Source of the DNA: a bacterium
GTDB lineage: Bacteria; Orphanbacterota; Orphanbacteria; Orphanbacterales; Orphanbacteraceae
Assembly: GCA_025782575.1 (NCBI GenBank)
Contig: JALGYY010000032.1
Span: 1-7,032, forward strand
Direction: 5' to 3'
DNA length: 7,032 nucleotides
Shown in pieces: positions 4,270 to 7,032 of this stretch; within the stretch, counting starts at the first letter, position 1, and every line of letters starts with the position of its first letter. The position numbers and the translations under genes were made by a program. The notes beneath the pieces are model-generated. The model had not been told where the DNA came from. It saw only the letters and a list, made by a program, of their open reading frames with translations, and searched no databases.

Positions 4270-6471
4270 TCAATAGTTCTCGACGATCTGGAAGAGGGGC
4301 TTCCAAGGACGGCCCATGGCCGTGCCCGCTTCCCACAGCAGTGGGATCGTGGACTTGGGTGTGTTGTAGTGGAAGACGAGCCGCTTCTGGCAGTCTCCGT
4401 AGCCCAATAGGCGTTCGTTTGTTTTCTCGCTGCTCCATTTATTCCGAGCAGCGCGAGGCGCCATGAGATCCGCACCCGCCCTGAGGCAGAACCGCTTGAA
4501 CGCTTCACGGTTGGGTTCGGCGTCGTCGAACCATTTCCCCATGTCCTCCGAACGGCCGCGCACGATCTGGCCGATTCGAAGCCCCAACCGGCTCGCGCCC
4601 TGTCGAATGTTCGAAACTGCCTCGTTGGATGCCGTGGCGAACGCGAAGTGCAGAGTTCGGTCGCGTAGCCGTCTCGCTTCCTCGGATGGGAGGCGATTCA
4701 GCGCCTGCTCGAGGATCTCAACGGCTTGAGTTCCGGAGAGCGCACAATCGTCTACGAATGCGCCGCTACTGTCGCTGTATTTGATCTGGAGCCACTCGGA
4801 TAGCTCGCATTCGCGAATGTTTTCCAAATGGTGAGTCAGCGAATAGAGGGCGATCGCCGTACTCCCGCCAAGTTCACCAAGGGGAAGTAGCGTTGGGTGA
4901 GCGCCGGTTGATTCGCACAGTTGGTTCCAGGCACCAGCGAGAAGCGAATCCAGGGTCGGAGGATCGATGAAGTCGACCTCATCCAGCAGCTCGAGGAGGC
5001 CCTCCACGTATCGTTCGTCTCGAGCCTGTGCCACGAATCGCCAGATGTCTTCATCGGTTGGTGTGCTTCGATGTGACTGAAATCGACGGGCGAGATCGGC
5101 TACGCGTTGTCGGAACCTGCTGGGAACACATACCGGCTCGATGCCGGCGAGTGGTTCGTCCAGAATGTCTCCGATGAGGAGCTGTTGAGGGAGTGGCTTT
5201 AGTTGTTGATCGGACTGAAAGAGTATATCGGTGATCGGGGAGCTGGCGGACCAAAGCTGGCTCCACGCCCTTTTCGCCGTCTCTGCGAGTTCGCTGTCAG
5301 GGTGTGCAATGGTGATGTCGTAAAGGGGATCGCGCATCGTTCTCATCAGGAGGCGACTGGCTTCCTGGATGTCGTACCAACCGTGAGGCGGCCCTCGTGT
5401 TTGAGTGAGATCCAGCACTTTTCCTGCCCACCACTCGCCGTAGCCGCGCGAGTGAATGATCATGACGTTCGAAAAAGAATCGACCCCTCCCGGTGATTCC
5501 ATCTGCCGAGTCTGAGTCGGCGTTATCCGCCAAGCTTCCTCGGGAGACAATTCGGGGAATCGGTTGGCGATGTCTGGGACTTGCACCTCGAAGCGCCTCC
5601 TCAACGTTTCAATCTCTTCGTTAGATGGCCTCCCGCCGTTTTCTCGAAATCGGTCAATATTTTCCATGAAGCCGGGTGCGAGTCGTGAGAATATCCAGGT
5701 AGCCACAGTTCGACAGGCGCGATTTAGGATCGTGTATTCCATGGCCACGTGCTTAGTGTGCTCAACGACCCCGAGAAGCAGATGTTCCTCTCGATAGAGA
5801 GACAGCGATAGCTCGGACTTCTTGGTGGCCGTCGGATCCCCCGACCGAATGGCAAGGTCTCTCACTCTCAGCAGAGTGTCCTCGAGGCCGGCCAGGTTCT
5901 CGGGTTGCGAAGGGTTGCCCAACGCCCATATGGGCGACATGAACGAGTGAGCCAGCGTTTCGAATTCCACCGGTATCACATCGGCCAAGAACAATTGGGG
6001 TGGGTCGTCGAGAAGGGCGCTCCACGAAGCGGGTGGCTGGACCAACGTTCCTTCGAGCACCGCGGCAAGCGGCGCAGTCAGAGGGACGCCGCCGGGGAGG
6101 TTCCGCGTGTTGATGCCAAGAGTCACTGCTTCGGTCGAGGCGGTGTGCTTCGCCTCAGGGTCCCAGAGGGTGTAGAGAGACTGCTCGCCGTCGAGGCTCG
6201 ATCCTGCTACCAGCGCACGGAGGTTGTCGGGCGTAACCGCTTGCTGAGAGGGGTCCAATGGCAACGCCGAACTCAAGGTGCCGCGGATGCGCACTCGCGC
6301 GCCCAATGCAGCGGACGACCCGATGTGCCGGAGCAACGCACGCGGTTCCCACACCCGGCTCTCGAGCCGTCTTCGGGAATAGCTCTTGTATGCCGTGGCG
6401 ACGCCATCGCCCACTGCGGCAATCAGATCTCGTAGGGGTTTGGGTGCGCTGGGTATCACAAGGAATATCAT
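4270..6471 (-). CDS. Large protein with C-terminal phosphoribosyltransferase-like (PRTase-CE type) domain
   Basis: This protein has 733 residues from ATG 6471. The C-terminal part (about 480-733) carries the marks I associate with PRTase-CE conflict-effector domains: LLPLGELGGSTAIALY (528-543), AFVDDCALSGTQA (571-583, a PRPP-loop-like DD...SGT motif), LLGYGDCQKRLVFHYNTP (688-705), STIPLLW (707-713) and WKPLF (723-727). Known members are predicted effectors in prokaryotic conflict systems; their reaction is, to my knowledge, not settled. Residues 1-480 match nothing I recognise. They include a helical stretch at 225-275 (EEHLLLGVVEHTKHVAMEY...) and a mixed alpha/beta region near 330-440. In-frame GTG 6546 would add 25 residues; I prefer 6471, because two palindromes lie in the would-be extension. 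Neither start has a clear Shine-Dalgarno. The SIR2-like gene follows on the same strand, suggesting a two-gene module. No attC lies between them. Confidence 0.72.
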   Translation of the reverse strand: MIFLVIPSAPKPLRDLIAAVGDGVATAYKSYSRRRLESRVWEPRALLRHIGSSAALGARVRIRGTLSSALPLDPSQQAVTPDNLRALVAGSSLDGEQSLYTLWDPEAKHTASTEAVTLGINTRNLPGGVPLTAPLAAVLEGTLVQPPASWSALLDDPPQLFLADVIPVEFETLAHSFMSPIWALGNPSQPENLAGLEDTLLRVRDLAIRSGDPTATKKSELSLSLYREEHLLLGVVEHTKHVAMEYTILNRACRTVATWIFSRLAPGFMENIDRFRENGGRPSNEEIETLRRRFEVQVPDIANRFPELSPEEAWRITPTQTRQMESPGGVDSFSNVMIIHSRGYGEWWAGKVLDLTQTRGPPHGWYDIQEASRLLMRTMRDPLYDITIAHPDSELAETAKRAWSQLWSASSPITDILFQSDQQLKPLPQQLLIGDILDEPLAGIEPVCVPSRFRQRVADLARRFQSHRSTPTDEDIWRFVAQARDERYVEGLLELLDEVDFIDPPTLDSLLAGAWNQLCESTGAHPTLLPLGELGGSTAIALYSLTHHLENIRECELSEWLQIKYSDSSGAFVDDCALSGTQAVEILEQALNRLPSEEARRLRDRTLHFAFATASNEAVSNIRQGASRLGLRIGQIVRGRSEDMGKWFDDAEPNREAFKRFCLRAGADLMAPRAARNKWSSEKTNERLLGYGDCQKRLVFHYNTPKSTIPLLWEAGTAMGRPWKPLFQIVENY

Positions 6472-6495
6472 TAGCGCGCACCGCCCAAAGAGAAT

Positions 6496-6520
6496 CGTTG
6501 AATCAACGCCCCTTTTGGGG
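6496..6520. promoter_or_regulatory. Two abutting palindromes upstream of the PRTase-like gene
   Basis: CGTTGA-A-TCAACG (6496-6508) is a perfect 13-base dyad. It is immediately followed by CCCC-TTTT-GGGG (6509-6520), a perfect 4-base stem around four T. Together they end 24 bases before ATG 6471 on the minus strand. Their place suggests an operator or a structured leader that restrains translation or transcription of the large gene. If translation started at GTG 6546 instead, both would be inside the coding sequence, which I find less likely. Confidence 0.4.
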
Positions 6521-7032
6521 GACGTGAAGAGGCTATGTGGCAACACGCGAGCGGCGATTGTAGGAGAGCTAGCCCCCGCTTGGTGGTTCAGACTTCCGAA
6601 TCCACCGGAACACGAGTGTAGCGCGGCATCGCGCGGCGGCCGACGTGAGCGAAAAACCAGGCTTCGGCGGGCGCGGTTGCATCAATTTGTCAGCCCAACA
6701 TCCATTGCGTGAACGTCCTTCAACGTACTGTTCTTCGCGTTCCCGCCGCGGGGCTCCACCTAAGGTGAACGGTCGGGTTGTTGGTTCACGGAAGTCCGGG
6801 CACATTCTTTACACCAAAGGATGCCCTGGATGGAAACCGACACCAAGAAGCAGCGCAAAAGCCCTATCCCCACCGCCGTCCTTGTCTGCACTTGGGGGAG
6901 AATGGGCGGATTGTGGCTCTAGAAGCCTGGCCGAAAAGTCACAAACAAGGGTCGACGGTAGCAGCTCGTTTCGATAGACCCCCGCATGGGGGTGGTCATG
7001 CTAGGTCGTCGAGAGTCGCAGGGTGATTTCTT
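6521..7032. other. No confident gene; possible cassette leader region
   Basis: No ORF here on either strand shows motifs, a membrane segment or a convincing start. The minus strand reads GTTGGGC at 6693-6699, which fits the integron core GTTRRRY, with an ATG 14 bases downstream opening a 37-residue arginine-rich ORF (to the stop at 6569). A loose partner, GTTGTTGGTT, lies at 6777-6786, but the inner arms do not pair. The layout imitates an attC followed by a small cassette ORF, yet the evidence is thin. Toward the right edge there is a hairpin at 6978-6993 and nothing else I can name. Confidence 0.4.
6978..6993. other. Hairpin, six-base GC-rich stem
   Basis: ACCCCC (6978-6983), loop GCAT, GGGGGT (6988-6993). 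The stem is perfect and GC-rich with a four-base loop. No T-tract follows on either strand, so a rho-independent terminator is unlikely. It may be a small structural or regulatory element of whatever lies beyond the right edge. Confidence 0.35.

Noticed and set aside
5905-6435. A 176-codon plus-strand ORF
   Set aside because: It is antisense to the N-terminal region of the large minus-strand protein. The translation is rich in R, G and H without motifs, as expected for a shadow of a GC-rich gene.
6569-6805. A 78-codon minus-strand ORF before the large gene
   Set aside because: It is arginine- and proline-rich with no motif or start signal, and its C-terminal 37 residues are the only part I considered. 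It is not strong enough to call a gene.
6978-6993. GC-rich hairpin as a rho-independent terminator
   Set aside because: The stem is good, but neither strand has a T-tract after it.
6778-7026. Plus-strand ORFs at the right end, including a 30-codon one starting METDTKK
   Set aside because: There is no ribosome-binding site and no recognisable motif, and overlapping frames are equally open.
1-7032. CRISPR array, tRNA, rRNA or retron reverse transcriptase
   Set aside because: I looked for regularly spaced repeats, tRNA-like cloverleaf ends and YxDD motifs and saw none. The only direct repeat is the pair at 62-109.

Overview
The window looks like a defence-flavoured accessory region from a moderately GC-rich (estimated near 58-60% by eye), probably proteobacterial, chromosome or large plasmid. 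The taxonomic call is weak, because no housekeeping gene, rRNA or tRNA is present. All five confident genes read on the minus strand, so the biological order runs from high to low coordinates. Two complete integron recombination sites (attC-like, at 529-660 and 1516-1650) separate the last three genes. Each has RYYYAAC/GTTRRRY-type core sites and nested imperfect inverted repeats, and each lies where a cassette array would put it: just after one stop codon and just before the next start. A third site seems to begin after the SIR2 gene (2987-2993), but its other half is not contiguous. No integrase gene is inside the window.

Layout in transcription order: (a) 6521-7032 has no confident gene; it holds a GCCCAAC core-like site, a tiny ORF and one hairpin. 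(b) 6496-6520 holds two abutting palindromes just ahead of (c) a 733-residue protein (4270-6471). Its C-terminal quarter looks like a phosphoribosyltransferase-like conflict-effector domain (PRTase-CE), and about 480 N-terminal residues are unassigned. (d) A 209-base gap with a 20-base palindrome. (e) A 339-residue SIR2-like Rossmann protein (3011-4030), predicted to act on NAD or a related nucleotide. (f) A complex stretch, 2576-3010, with attC core fragments and an opposite-strand ORF that has helix-turn-helix character. (g) A 306-residue protein with an R-x4-H motif of HEPN type (1655-2575), whose 5' end is unusual. (h) attC. (i) A 276-residue protein with a winged-helix-like region and one C-terminal membrane segment (682-1512). 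(j) attC. (k) A PD-(D/E)xK nuclease-like protein (from 516 downward) whose C-terminal part appears to be replaced at about position 112 by the end of an insertion sequence with tandem terminal repeats (IS21-like by appearance).

My reading is that the SIR2-like and PRTase-CE-like genes may form one two-gene anti-phage or conflict module. The HEPN, membrane and nuclease genes are individually mobile cassettes stacked downstream of it. Everything functional is inferred from motifs; none of the exact combinations is one I recognise as a named system.
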